The translations under genes and the position numbers were made by a program. A stretch of DNA of 64,000 bases, taken from NCBI GenBank assembly GCA_016647705.1, contig CM028335.1, positions 2,170,001 to 2,234,000 on the forward strand, written 5' to 3'. The notes under the pieces were generated by a model that had not been told where the DNA came from, made no database searches, and worked only from the letters and a program-made list of their open reading frames with translations. The DNA comes from Eucommia ulmoides (lineage: Eukaryota; Streptophyta; Magnoliopsida; Garryales; Eucommiaceae). Numbering within the stretch: the stretch's first letter is position 1; each line of letters begins with the position of its first letter. Of this stretch, positions 1 to 12,263 are shown piece after piece.

Positions 1-2292
1 AGATTGTTCTGATCTTTATATTATATAAAACAAGATGGATAAAAGAGTTACAGACGTTTTTCAACCGACTAATTTCATTGGAGACAAAAAACAATTCAGA
101 TCAAAACAAATTTTTATATAATAAAACATGATGGATTTAAGAGCTCTAACGTATGTTTGGTTGGAGTGATGGAAAAGAAAAAGAGAAATGAAATAATTTT
201 TTTTTTTTTTATCCTTTGTGGAAGAAAAATCATTTTTCTTCAGGTTGTTTGGTTGGAGGGATAAAAAAATATAATATTTTATATGTAGTAAAGAAAGAAA
301 AATAAAATATATATATATATATATATATACACTTATTTAATTTACTATTTTACCCTTATATATTACAAAATAAAATAAGAATTTCATCAATAAAAAAATG
401 AACAATTTTTTAACTAATAAAAAATAATTAATTAAAATAGGATTATAAGTATAGCAATCAACATTGAAGTTGAATACAATGTACGTAAATTACTAACAGA
501 TGAAATCAAAACAAAAAAAATTAAAAAATCACGGTGAAATCAAAACAAAAAAAATTAAAAAATCACGGTGAAGTGAATGGGTAGATGGGATACAACCGTG
601 AAATTAAAAAAAAAAAAAAAAAATCCAAAAAGTCATGGTGAAGTTGTGAAGTGAATGGGTAGATAAATAATAAGGGGTATAATGGTAATTTTATTACTAT
701 TTCCAACATATCCATCCATTTTCATCCCATTTTGGAGAGGAAAAAATTAAAAACATTGTTAATAATTTTAGTCGGAAAATGAGTTGTGCTCAGCATGTGG
801 CCTTTTAATGAAGATATTTTTGTCATTTCATCGCTTCAATAGACCTAATATGTTTTATCCTGACTTTTTTCTAACTAACGATTCGTCTGTAAAATGAAAG
901 AAAATAGCCATATTGTTTTTAAGGAAAGTCCGAGCATAACCCATTTTACATGAATTAAAACAAATCTAGATCTTAAGGTATCAAATGTGCAATTTGACAA
1001 ATTTCAGAGTCGACGTAAACACCATCCCATACTTAAGGGAGCAAAAATATGTTTTTCAGTTTCATGTTTATAGATTATATTTATGACATTTATGTGAATT
1101 GTGATAAGTCCGACATTGAAGGATTTATTTTGACCCTATCTTTAGAAACATTAGGGGCGCATTGCACATAATAATAATAATAAGAACAATAACACAAGTT
1201 CCATTGACAAACTTGTCCATAATATGTGCAAAAGGCATCTAGTCTAATGTGGTGGCCTGAAAATCATAGGGCAGTTGAATTTTGGAACGTCATGTAATAA
1301 TAATATTGGACTCCCTAACCTAATTTTTATTCAATTGGATTATTATTAGTTCTAAATTTTATAACAACTTTGATTGTGACACCCATTATATATTTAACTA
1401 ATTAATGATGTGGGGATGTGGGGATCCTTAAAATTATGGGACAATCGGTGGAAGATCTTCTATTTAAGTTCTAATTGGTCAAAAGTCTTACATGCGATAA
1501 TTTTTTTTGATTTACTCTCATCTGTTTTAAAAGGCGGAAACCTTATTCACGTGATAGTCATACGCTAGTTACATGTAATTACTTTATGTGTAATATTACT
1601 ATATTAGTTACATGTAACTAATTTATTTTAATTTATTTTTTATTTTTTTTTCAGTTATATATTTCAATAATATATAATTTTTTAGTTACATATGTAACTA
1701 AAAAAATTGATATTTTTCAGTTACATGTTTCAATAATATGTAACTTTTTAGTTACATGTCTCTGATATGTAACTAAAAAGTTTGATATTTTTTCAGTAAC
1801 GTCACAAAATATTATACATATATATGTAATTGTAACATGTAACTAATATTATATAAGTACATATAATTAGAATTGCCCAAATATGTGTGAAAAGTAACAA
1901 TTATGAAATTGTAACTAATATTAGTTACATGTAACAGAATTCATTATAAAAATCGAATGTACTCACTAAAAGACTCCCTACAATATTCCTGCAATTCCTA
2001 CAATGCCGGATTAAAACACAAGTGGAATCTAACTTAAAAGATTAAATCAAAATCTAATAACACGAAAGAATTTTTTCACCGATTAAACTTAAAAAATGGG
2101 ACTTTTCACCGATTTTTCCTAAAATTATTGTCCAAATTGGATTGATGTGTTTATATCTCATTATCCTAGGGATAAAAATATTTGAGTTTGATGTGTGATT
2201 TAATATAAAAAAAAAAAAAAAAAACTTTGTGGGTGGTCTTGATAGCAAAATCTAGGATATTAAAAAATAGATTGTGATGTTAATTTATTTGT
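1..2292. repeat. Copy A (left part) of a 3.47-kb tandem repeat unit
   Basis: This stretch is nearly collinear with 9983-12263 (copy B), and its first part also matches 18690-19270 (copy C). Subtracting the copia insertion, the distance from the window start to the start of copy B is about 3.47 kb. Subtracting the CACTA insertion, B to C gives about the same, so the units are in head-to-tail tandem and probably continue left of the window. Contents: a foldback-element remnant with a TTTGGTTG end (about 139-760), a dispersed-repeat segment (about 775-1060) also found in S1FA intron 1, and a palindrome cluster (about 1555-1945). No convincing coding sequence was seen. Confidence 0.9.
1555..1945. 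repeat. Palindrome cluster built on TTAGTTACATGTAACTAA
   Basis: The motif agttacatgtaact and its degenerate forms recur many times in both orientations. A perfect 20-bp palindrome lies at 1603-1622. Longer hairpins occur where tttttagttacatg is followed by a short loop and catgtaactaaaaa-like arms. The cluster is kept in copy B at about 11525-11925, with the same 20-bp palindrome at 11569-11588. Function unknown; the structure suggests slipped or foldback replication, or a binding-site array. Confidence 0.75.
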
Positions 2293-2622
2293 TGTTGAAA
2301 CAAATGAATTTTAATTTAATTTTTAGAATAGAAAGTGTCAAATGTGTCAAATTGGTTTTTTCCTCAAAACTTTTTGTCCCACAATGGTTGGGAGAGATAA
2401 AATTAAAGTGGATATTTAGGGGTATGTGAGACACTTGGGGTGTGCCACAAGGGGTACCCACATTTTGTGGAGGGGAGAGGAGTTACATCCCTATCGGTTT
2501 ACCACGCGCGCGCCGCCGTCCGTCCGGCCGTGCCGAGCCGCGCGTGTGATGAGGTGGCACTTATTTACTTTTTAGAAAAAATTTATTTAAAAATATTTTT
2601 TAATAAAACAGTTTAATTAAAT

Positions 2623-2671
<49 letters not shown>

Positions 2672-3328
2672 AATTTGAAAACCGTTAAAATAAAAAATAA
2701 AAAATAAAAAAAAAGGAAAACGTTTTGAAATCCAAACGTTTTAAGACTAAAACGTTTTAAATTAATATTTAAACGTTTTTTTTTTATTTATTACTTTCGG
2801 TTTCAAAACAAAAAAAAAAATTCCTATAAATTGAAGGTTTTTTTTTCAGTTGAAGCACGAAAAAAAAAACCAGTGAACTGTTCCTCATTTTTGTTCCTGC
2901 ACTGTTTCTGTTCCTGATCTGCACTGTTTCTGTTTCTGTTCCGGTTTTGTTTCTGTTTCTGTTCCGGATTTGTTTCTGTTTCTGCTTCTGTTACTGTTTC
3001 TGTTCCGAAACATTTTCGGTTTCATCTTCCGGAATTGTTCCGATTTGTTCCGGTACTGTTTAATCTGTCCGATTTTGGTTTCCGAGCAGTTTTGTTCGTT
3101 TTGCGAACAGTGTGTGGGGGTGTTTGGTTTTCGGGACTTCTACAGTGCAAAGAACGTCCTAGATAGAGAAGAATTCTGGGCTGTTTTATCCTGGGGACGA
3201 CGGGGCTGATACACTGCTTGCACGTTCTTGGGCAGAGCCGCGAAACGTCTTAAAGAGAACGACCTAGTCCGCGACTCATCCCAAGAAAATTTGGTAAACT
3301 CGTACTTTATTTATTTTCTGCGACAACA
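2293..3328 (+). repeat. Left LTR of the copia element
   Basis: It is about 1036 bp, bounded TG/CA, and matches 7793-8797 along its length. The U3 part contains a CG-rich patch (about 2500-2550) and a TA microsatellite (about 2622-2667). A TATA box is followed by a pyrimidine-rich block (about 2880-3065) of repeated CTGTTTCTGTTCC-like units, probably the R/U5 region. An open frame at 2970-3209 comes from these repeats and is not taken as a gene. Confidence 0.95.
2824..2832 (+). promoter_or_regulatory. TATA box of the left LTR
   Basis: CTATAAATT is the only good TATA match in the LTR. It lies upstream of the pyrimidine-rich block where an R region would start, and the same motif is kept in the right LTR at 8294-8302. 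Transcription from the left LTR should start roughly 30 bp downstream. This is inferred from position, not measured. Confidence 0.6.
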
Positions 3329-3355
3329 ATTTTAAGACGTTCAATATCTGCTAAG

Positions 3356-6300
3356 ATGTCTGCTGATCACGATTTTAAACAAGTAACTGTTGATCTCAAC
3401 AAACCCTTTCGTTTCGAAGGGTTTCATTTTAAAAGATGGAGACAGAAAATGTTATTTTTTCTTACTATCGAAAAAGTAGCATATGTCTGTACAACAGAAA
3501 AACCACAATTATCTCAAGTTCCTACAGACGCTCAGATTCAAGAAGTTAAGTCTTGGGAGGAAAATTATTTACGTTGTAAGAATTTTATTCTTAATGGTAT
3601 GTCTGATGATCTGTATGATTATTACTGCTCTAACAAAACTGCAAAGGAAGTTTGGGATGCTCTTTCGAAGAAATACGACACTGAGGAGGCTGGAAGTAAA
3701 AAATATGCTGTTAGTCGGTATCTGAAATACCAAATGACCGACGACAAATCAGTGGAGGTTCAGTCTCATGAACTTTAGAAAATCGCTCACGAAATAATTG
3801 CTGAAGGTATGTCCCTTGATGAACAATTTCAAGTTGCTGTTTTAATTGAGAAATTACCCCCCTCTTGGAAAGATTTTAAGAATACTCTGAGGCATAAAAC
3901 TAAAGAGTTTTCTTTAAAAAGTTTGATCACTCGTCTTCGGATTGAGGAGGAGGCCCGAAAACAAGATCAGAAAGATGAAGTGCTTGTTGTTTCTAACAAC
4001 GCTCACAAAAGATCATCTTACGCAATTCTGAAACCTAAAGGGAAAAATATGAAAAATCAAAATCAGAATCGCAACCACAACAACCAGAACAGAAATGTGC
4101 ATCAAAATCAGAATAGAAACAAACTCCCTTCAAGAAATAATTCTGAACAGTTTACTTGTTATAACTGTGGGAAGGCGGGCCATTTGGCTCGAAACTGCCG
4201 GCAAAGACGTCGTCCTGTTCCACAGGCGAATCTTACCGAGGACCAACTTATAGCTATGATTTCTGAAATCAATATAGTTGGTGGATCCGAAGGGTGGTGG
4301 GTAGACACTGGTGCTTCACGCCATGTCTGCTATGATCGTACCATGTTCAAATCTTATTCTGAAAGTGAAGATAAGAAAGTGTTGCTGGGTGATTCCCACT
4401 CCACTATTGTTGCCGGTTCTGGTGAAGTGAAATTAAAGTTTACCTCTGGAAAGACAGTCATCCTTAAAGATGTTCTGCATACTCCAGAGATGAGAAAGAA
4501 TTTGGTTTCGGGCTATCTTCTAAACAAGGCGGGTTTCACTCAAACTATTGGGGCTGATTTGTACACCCTAACCAAAAATAATATTTTTGTTGGGAAAGGA
4601 TATGCAACTGATGGAATGTTCAAACTAAATGTTGAAATTAATAAAATTTCTTCTTCTGCTTACATGTTGTGTTCTTTTAATATTTGGCATGCTATACTTT
4701 GTCATGTTAACAAACGCATTATTAAAAACTTAAGTAACTTAGAACTAATTCCTAAATTGTCTTTGAATGATTTTGAAAAATGTGAATTTTGTAGTCAAGC
4801 TAAAATTACTAAAACCCCTCATAAATCAGTAATTAGAGAATCAGAATCTCTTGACTTGATACATTCTGATATTTGTGAATTTGATGGAGTCTTGACTAGG
4901 AATGGTAAACGGTATTTTATTACATTCATAGATGATTGTTCTGATTTCACTTATGTTTATCTCATGAAAAATAAAAGTGAAGCTTTTGAAATGTTTAAGA
5001 ATTTTGTAACTGAGATTGAAAATCAATGCAATAAGAAAATTAAGAGATTACGTAGTGATAGAGGAATAGAATATGATTCCGATATTTTTATTGATTTTTA
5101 TAAATCTCATGGGATTATTCATGAAAAAACTGCACCGTATTCTCCTGAAATGAATGGAAAGGTTGAAAGGAAAAATAGAACTTTTGCTGAATCAGTAGTT
5201 GCTATTTTACTTAACTCCGATGCAGCTTCTTACTGGTGAGGTGAAATTTTATTAACGGTTTGCTATGTACTTAATAGAGTTCCCAAATCGAAAAGTAAAA
5301 TTTCACCTTATGAAGTTTTCAAAAATAAGAAACCAAATTTGTCTTATTTTAAAACTTGGGGTTGTTTGGCATATGTTCGAATTCCTGACCCCAAAAGAAG
5401 AAAACTTGCTAGTAGAGCTTATGAATGTGTTTTTATTGGCTATGCGGTAAATAGTAAAGCTTATAGATTTTACGATTTGAAAGATAGAGTTATCATTGAA
5501 TCAAATGATGCTGATTTTTATGAATATAAATCTCCTTTCAAATTGAAGAATAGTGGGGGGCTCTACTTCTAGTAATGAACCTATCATTAGGATTAATGAA
5601 TCTAATAAGGAACTAGATATTGAACCTAGAAGGAGTAAACGACCTCGTATAGCTAAAGACTTTGGTTCAGATTTCTATGCATATACCTTAGAGGAGGATT
5701 CACTTACCCTCCAAGAGGCATTATCCTCTATAAATGCCAGTTTATGGCAAGAGGCTATAGATGACGAGTTAGACTCTCTCGAGTCAAATAGAACTTGGCA
5801 TTTGGTAGATTTACCTCTTGGTTGTAAAACAATAGGATGTAAATGGATTCTTAAGAAGAAATTGAATCCCGATGGAACCATTGATAAATATAAGGCTCGT
5901 CTTGTAGCCAAAGGGTTTAGACAAAGAGAGAATGTAGATTTCTTTGATACTTTCTCACCTGTCTCTAGAATTACATCTATTCGTGTGCTTTTATCTCTTG
6001 CTGCAATTCATGATCTTATTGTGCACCAAATGGATGTTAAAACTACTTTTTTGAATGGTGAATTAGAAGAAGAGATTTATATGGACCAACCTGAAGGATT
6101 TGTTATTCCTGGTCTAGAAAACAAAGTATGCAAATTAGATAAATCTCTTTATGGTTTGAAACAAGCACCTAAGCAATGGCATGAGAAATTTGATAATCTA
6201 GTCATTTCACATGGTTTTAAAGTAAATGAAAGTGACAAATGCATTTACTATAAATCTGAAAATGATGTTTGCATTATTATATGTATTTATGTGGATGACT

Positions 6301-7238
6301 TGCTAATTGTTGGTTCCAATATTCATGTTGTGAATAATGTGAAATCCATGCTATGTGCTAATTTTGATATGAAAGATCTTGGTGAAGCAAGTGTAATCCT
6401 TGGTATTAAAATAACTAGGTCTAAACATGGAATTTCTTTGGACCAATCTCATTATATAGAGAAGATTCTAAAGAAATACAATTATTTTGATTATAAACCA
6501 GCATGTACTCCTTATGACCCTAGTGTGAAGTTGTTCAAGAACATCGGTGACAGTGTTAGACAAACTGAGTATGCGAGCATCATAGGCAGTCTCCGATATA
6601 CCACTGACTGCACTAGGCCCGACATAGCGTATGCTGTGGGATTACTATGCAGGTTTACAAGTAGACCTAGTATTGAGCATTGGCATGCTATTGATAGGAT
6701 TATGAGATATCTAAAGAGAACTATGAACCTTGGATTACATTATCAGAAGTTTCCCGCTGTTCTGGAAGGATATAGCGATGCTGATTGGAATACCCTTTCA
6801 GATGACTCCAAGGCAACTAGCGGCTATATATTTAATATAGCTGGTGGAGCTGTTTCTTGGAAGTCTAAGAAACAGACTATTTTGGCTCAATCTACTATGG
6901 AGTCTGAGATGATTGCACTAGTTTCGGCTAGCGAGGAAGCAGGGTGGTTAAGGAGCCTGCTTTCTGATACCCCTTTATGGGAGAGACCGATTCCAGCTGT
7001 CTTGATCCATTGTGATAGTACTGCGGCTATTGCAAAGATTCAGAACCGTTATTATAACGGAAAAAAGCGACAAATACGTCGCAAACACAGCACTATTAGG
7101 GAGTATATCTCTACAGGGGCTGTGAGAGTGGATCATGTACGGTCTGATGATAACTTAGCCGATCCTTTGACGAAAGGATTAGCTCGAGAAAAGGTTTACA
7201 AAACCTCGAAAGGAATGGGACTCAAGCCCATAGATTGA
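3356..7238 (+). pseudogene. Copia gag-pol polyprotein, disabled by two stops and a frameshift
   Basis: Domains in order: gag (from 3356); a CCHC zinc knuckle CYNCGKAGHLARNC (about 4156); the aspartic protease site DTGASRHV (about 4303); the integrase HHCC zinc region (about 4687-4795) and DDE core, with acidic residues in HSDIC, RSDRG and NGKVERKN; the reverse transcriptase with YVDD (about 6288); and RNase H (about 6765-7100). Lesions: an in-frame TAG at 3776-3778 in gag, a TGA at 5237-5239 in the integrase, and a frameshift in the G-run near 5552-5557 before the RT. Frame is kept across both stops, so each is a point nonsense change. The element could move only with proteins supplied by a relative. 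Confidence 0.95.
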
Positions 7239-7792
7239 CGAGTCACTTGTGAGGGAAACCCAACCTATAGACTGGAGATCCCAAGAAATAGGTTCAAAGG
7301 GTAATAACAATTCATGAAGTGATATGAGAAAAATCATGCTATAAATTTGAGTTCTATTTCATAAATGCGCTGTTTGAAGCATGATATCTTGAAGCGATAG
7401 AAGGTTGAGTTTTTATTAACTCTTAATGAAATCTATACTTTATTTTTGAGTGGAGTACCTAGCTACAAGAGTACTCTTGATAGATTCACCTATGTGAATG
7501 TAGAAGTGTGGCCGCTTCCTATGGAATTTTGGGCAAAATTCTCTAGAGCATTCACTATACTGGGATACACGTGCATGGCCGTAAAGCACGGGCTTTTGGA
7601 CTACACCCTGATAGGGTTGTGTGTGTGATGTTGTTAGAGATAGAGTTCAAAACTACGAGTTACTCTAGTATAATCTAAAGCATCTTCACTATGTAAAGGT
7701 TCAAGTCGATAGATACCTTTTCTTATGCACAATCTTATATTGAATTATACTACTCGATGAAAAAATTATTTTTAAAAATTCAAGTGAGGGAT
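7239..7792 (+). other. Long 3' spacer and polypurine tract of the copia element
   Basis: About 550 bp separate the RNase H stop from the right LTR, and no domain is recognisable. A 60-codon frame (7446-7628) shows no similarity that I know. The last bases, aagtgaggga (7782-7791), form the purine-rich primer site for plus-strand synthesis just before TGTTGAAAC. Confidence 0.7.
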
Positions 7793-8797
7793 TGTTGAAA
7801 CAAATAAATTTTAATTTAATTTTTAGAATAGAAAGTGCCAAATGTGTCAAATTGGTTTTTTCCTCAAAACCTTTTGTCCCACATTGGTTGGGAGAGATAA
7901 AATTAAAGTGGATATCTAGGGGTATGTGAGACACTTGGGGTGTGCCCCAAGGGGTACCCACATTTTGTGGAGGGGAGAGGAGTTACATCCCTATCGGTTT
8001 ACCACACACGCGCGCGCCGCCGTCCGTCCGGCCGTGCCGAGCCGAGTCGCGCGTGTGATGAGGTGGCACTTATTTACTTTTTAGAAAAAATTTATTTAAA
8101 AATATTTTTTAATAAAACAGTTTAATTAAATAAAAAAAATATATATATATATATTGAATTTGAAAACCGTTAAAATAAATAAAAAAAAAAAGGAAAACGT
8201 TTTAAGACAAAAACGTTAAAACGTTTTAAATTAGTATTTAAACGTTTTTTTTTTTTTATTTATTACTTTCGGTTCAAAACAAAAAAAAAATTCCTATAAA
8301 TTGAAGTTTTTTTTTTCAGTTGAAGCACGAAAAAAAAAACAGTGAACTGTTCCTCATTTTTGTTCCTGCACTGTTTCTGTTCCTGGTCTGCACTGTTTCT
8401 GTTTCTGTTCCGATTTTGTTTCTGTTTCTGTTCCGGATTTGTTTCTGTTTCTGCTTCTGTTACTGTTTCTGTTCCGAAACATTTTCGGTTTCATCTTCCG
8501 GAATTGTTCTGATCTGTTCCGGTACTGTTTAATCTGTCCGATTTTGGTTTCCGAACAGTTTTGTTCGTTTTGCGAACAGTGTGTGGGGGTGTTTGGTTTT
8601 CGGGACTTCTATAGTGCAAAGAACGTCCTAGACAGAGGAGAATTCTGGGCTGTTTTATCCTGGGGACGACGGGGCTGATACACTGCTTGCACGTTCTTGG
8701 GCAGAGCCGCGAAACGTCTTAAAGAGAGCGACCTAGTTCGCGACTCATCCTAAGAAATTTTGGTAAACTCGTACTTTATTTATTTTCTGCGACAACA
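7793..8797 (+). repeat. Right LTR of the copia element
   Basis: It is about 1005 bp and matches the left LTR. It is shorter mainly because the TA microsatellite is reduced (about 8140-8156). It has the same TATA box (8294-8302) and pyrimidine-rich block. It ends in GACAACA, followed by the target duplication tttgt (8798-8802). Confidence 0.95.
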
Positions 8798-9982
8798 TTT
8801 GTTTATAATAATCATCTCGACGATGTTTTGAATTTTTGGACTTTTGTAGATGGTGGGGGAAGATCACGTGTACGCCTGCTCGTTGTTTTTGTAATTTGTA
8901 AAAAAAAAAATCACGGGTGGTGTAGACACCCCATTTTGTCTCGTCCAGTCAGTGTCTAATCAAGTATAAGTTCAGATAAATTTTAAACTCAAGTTTAAAA
9001 GGAATGAATTTTTACCTGAGATCACACCTTACAATATGCAAAAACAACCAAAACCATGACAAAAATGCAAAAATGTTGAATTTGACAAAATACAGCTAAG
9101 TAAAAGTTTTGGGAACTTGTTTTCATCATCTTCCCGATTCTCCACTTCTTTCGCTATTCAAAATCTAGGGTGCGTTAGGTGGGTTTTTACCCAGTGAAAA
9201 ATCTTAAGTATAAGAGTAAGTAGATGTTTTGGGAGAGTGATACAAAATTTCAGTAGATGGAGAAGGAAGATCACGTGTACGCCTACTCATTGTTTTTGTA
9301 ATTTGTAGAATTTTTTACATGGGTAAGATTTTACCTAGTGAAAAATCTCGAGTATGAGAGTAAATAGATATTTTGAGAGAATGATACAGAATACTTGGTG
9401 AAATTAGAAAAGATATTTGCATGACATGAAAAGTTAGATTATCAGAGAATGTCGCAACCAACGGCGACATGTCGCGTGGAATTCGTTTGGGTGCTATTGT
9501 TAAGGGATCTCTCATGAGCGCCGTATGGCGAGTCTAACCTACGTGAAAAGAGAAGATTTGTGTGACCTTATCGAAGTTGGATGTCCCCGAGACCTAGCCG
9601 ATCGGAATGCCCTTGGCATTTAGAGACTGGCATATTGCCACATCATCAGCTAGCTACCATGTGGGCCACACAAAGGACACGTGTGCCACCAACTCGGATC
9701 AATCTCAATTTAATTTAATTAATTTAATTTAGTTGTAAGGATATCATTGTACCTGAGTGTGTTTAAAAGCACATTTAATATTTAATGAAAAAAAATAATT
9801 TTGGGTAATTTTAATTATTAGAATCGTGTGGGCTACTAATTAAACTTTATGGGTTTTTTTTTTTTTTAATAAAACTTTAATTTTTTCATATATAATTCAA
9901 TGGGTGAAAATATCTCTCCAATCCTCTAATAGATTTCAACCGTTCTATTAATAAATAAATAAATAATATATGAAGCTCACAT
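8798..9982. repeat. Copy A (right part) of the 3.47-kb unit, with an old LTR-like segment
   Basis: This matches 12259-13362 plus 18593-18689 of copy B. A segment starting TGTAGACACCCCATTTTG (about 8922) resembles the 5' end of many plant gypsy LTRs and may be an ancient solo or partial LTR; no second end could be fixed. There are internal direct repeats: about 8845-8905 recurs at about 9250-9310, and a block with GTGAAAAATCT plus GAGAGTAA/AAGAGTAA recurs at about 9198-9240 and 9337-9384. The uninterrupted target of the copy B CACTA element is at 9879-9881. Confidence 0.8.
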
Positions 9983-10286
9983 TGTTCTGATCTTTATATT
10001 ATATAAAACAAGATGGACAAAAGAGTTACGGACGTTTTTCAGCCGACTAATTTCATAGGAGACAAAAAACAATTCAGATCAAAACAAATTTTAATATAAT
10101 AAAACATGATGGATTTAAGAGCTCTAAGGTATGTTTGGTTGAAGTGATGGAAAAGAAAAAGAGAAATAAAAATAATTTTATTTTTTTTATCCTTTGTGGA
10201 AGAAAAATCATTTTTCTTCAGGTTGTTTGGTTGGAGGGATAGAAAAATATAATATTTTATATGTAGTAAAGAAAGAAAAATAAAAA

Positions 10287-10334
<48 letters not shown>

Positions 10335-11524
10335 TTATTTAATTTACTATTTTACCCTTATATATTACAAAATAAAATAAGAATTTTATCAATAAAAAAA
10401 TGAACAATTCTTTAACTAATAAAAAATAATTAATTAAAATAGGATTATAAGTATAGCAATCAACATTGAAGTTGAATACAATGTACGTAAATTTCAAATG
10501 AAATCAAAACGAAAAAAATTAAAAAATCACGGTGAAGTGAATGGGTAGATGGGATGCAATCGTGAAATTAAAAAAAATAAAATTCCAAAAAGTCATGGTG
10601 AAGTTGTGAAGTGGTGAAGTGAATGGGTAGATAAATAATAAGGGGTATAATGGTAATTTTATTACTATTTCCAACATATCCATCCATTTTCATCCCATTT
10701 TCGAGAGAAAAAAAATTAAAAACGTTAATGATTTTAGTCAGAAAATGGGTTGTGCTCATCATGTGGTCTTTTAATGAGGATATTTTTGTCATTTCATCAC
10801 TTCAATAAACCTAATACGTTTTCTCCTAACTTTTTTCTAACTAACGATTTGTCTGTAAAATGAGATAAAAGAGCCATATTTCTTTTAAGGAAAGTCCGAG
10901 CATAACCCATTTTACGTGAATTAAAACAAATCTAGATCTTGAGGTATCAAATGTGCAATTTGACAAACTTCAGAGTCGACATAGACACCATCCCATACTT
11001 AAAGGGAGCAAAAATATGTTTTTTTGTTTCATGTTTATAGATTATATTTATGACTTTTATGTGAATTGTGATAAGTTCGACATTGAAGGATTTATTTTGA
11101 CCCTATCTTTAGAAACATTAGGGGCACATTGCACATAATAATAAGAACAATAACACAAGTTCCATTGACAAACTTGTCCATAATATGTGCAAAAGGCATC
11201 TAGTCTAATGTGGTGGCCTGAAAATCATAGGGCAGTAGAATTTTGGAACGTTATGTAATAATAATAATATTGGACTCCCTCACCTAATTTTTCTTCAATT
11301 GGATTATTATTAGTTCTAAATTTTGTAAAAACTTTGATTGTGACACCCATTATATATTTCACTAATTAATGATGTGGGGGATGCATGGATCTTTAAAGTT
11401 ATGGGACAATCAGTGGGAGATCTTCTATTTAAGCTCTAATTGGTCAAAAATCTTATATGTGGTAAAAACTTTTGATTTAGTTTCATCTGTTTTAAAAAAA
11501 CGGAAATCTTACACACGTGATAGT

Positions 11525-11925
11525 CATACGCTAGTTATATGTAACTATTTTATGTGTAATATTACTGTATTAGTTACATGTAACTAATTGTTTTTATTTA
11601 TTTTATTTTATTTTTAGTTACATATTCTAATAATATGTAATTTTTTAGTTACATGTCTCTGATATATAACTAAAAAATTTGATATTTTTCAGTTACATGT
11701 TTCAATAATATGTAACTTTTTAGTTACATGTCTCTGATATGTAACTAAAAAATTTGATATTTTTTCAATAACGTCACAAAATATTATACATATATATATA
11801 TAATTATAACATGTAATCAATATTATATAAGTACATGTAACTAAAAATACTCAAATATGTGTAAAAAGTAACAATTGTAAAATTATAATTAACATTAGTT
11901 ATATGTAACAGAATTTACTATAAAA
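11525..11925. repeat. Palindrome cluster, copy B
   Basis: This is the counterpart of 1555-1945 with the same perfect 20-bp palindrome (11569-11588) and hairpins built from tagttacatg and catgtaacta arms. Confidence 0.75.
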
Positions 11926-12258
11926 ATCGATTATACTCACTAAAAGACTCCCTGCAATATCCCTGCGGGACTAAAATACAAGTGCAATCTAACTTAAAAA
12001 ATTAAATCAAAACCTAATAATACAAAAAAACTTTTCACCGATTAGATTTAAAAAATTGGACTTTTCACCGATTTTTCCTAAAATTATTGTCCAAATTGGA
12101 TTGATGTGTTTATATCTCATTATCCTAGGGATAAAAATATTTGAGTTTGATGTGTGATTTAAAAAAAAAAAAAACAAAACAAAAAAAAAAACTAACTTTG
12201 TGGGTGGTATTGATAGCAAAATCTAGGATACTAAAAAAAGGATTGTGATGTTAATTTA

Positions 12259-12263
12259 TTTGT
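12259..12263. other. Empty copia target site (tttgt) in copy B
   Basis: The flanks ttaattta...tttgt...ttataataatcatctcgacg are exactly what remains of copy A after removing the copia element and one target duplication. This is a natural pre-insertion allele next to the filled one. Confidence 0.95.

Larger units (their letters stand above)
2293..8797 (+). mobile_element. Ty1/copia LTR retrotransposon, complete structure but coding-dead
   Basis: Two direct LTRs (2293-3328 and 7793-8797) both begin TGTTGAAAC and end GACAACA (TG...CA). They are flanked by the 5-bp target duplication tttgt at 2288-2292 and 8798-8802. The internal order is gag, protease, integrase, reverse transcriptase, RNase H, which defines the copia superfamily. 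The LTRs differ by scattered substitutions and by the length of a TA microsatellite, so the insertion is not very recent. The empty target site is preserved in copy B at 12259-12263. The gag start lies only 27 bp after the left LTR, and no canonical tRNA-iMet primer binding site (TGGTATCAGAGC) is present there. A purine-rich tract lies just before the right LTR. Confidence 0.96.

Noticed and set aside
2970-3209. 79-codon frame present in both LTRs (also 8439-8678)
   Set aside because: It runs through the CTGTTTCTG repeat block of the LTR, has a low-complexity Phe/Leu-rich start and no domain; it is duplicated only because LTRs are duplicated.
9315-9515. Minus-strand frame conserved between tandem copies (also 12763-12972)
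   Set aside because: The copies are recent duplicates, so identity is expected; no known domain, no splice or promoter context.
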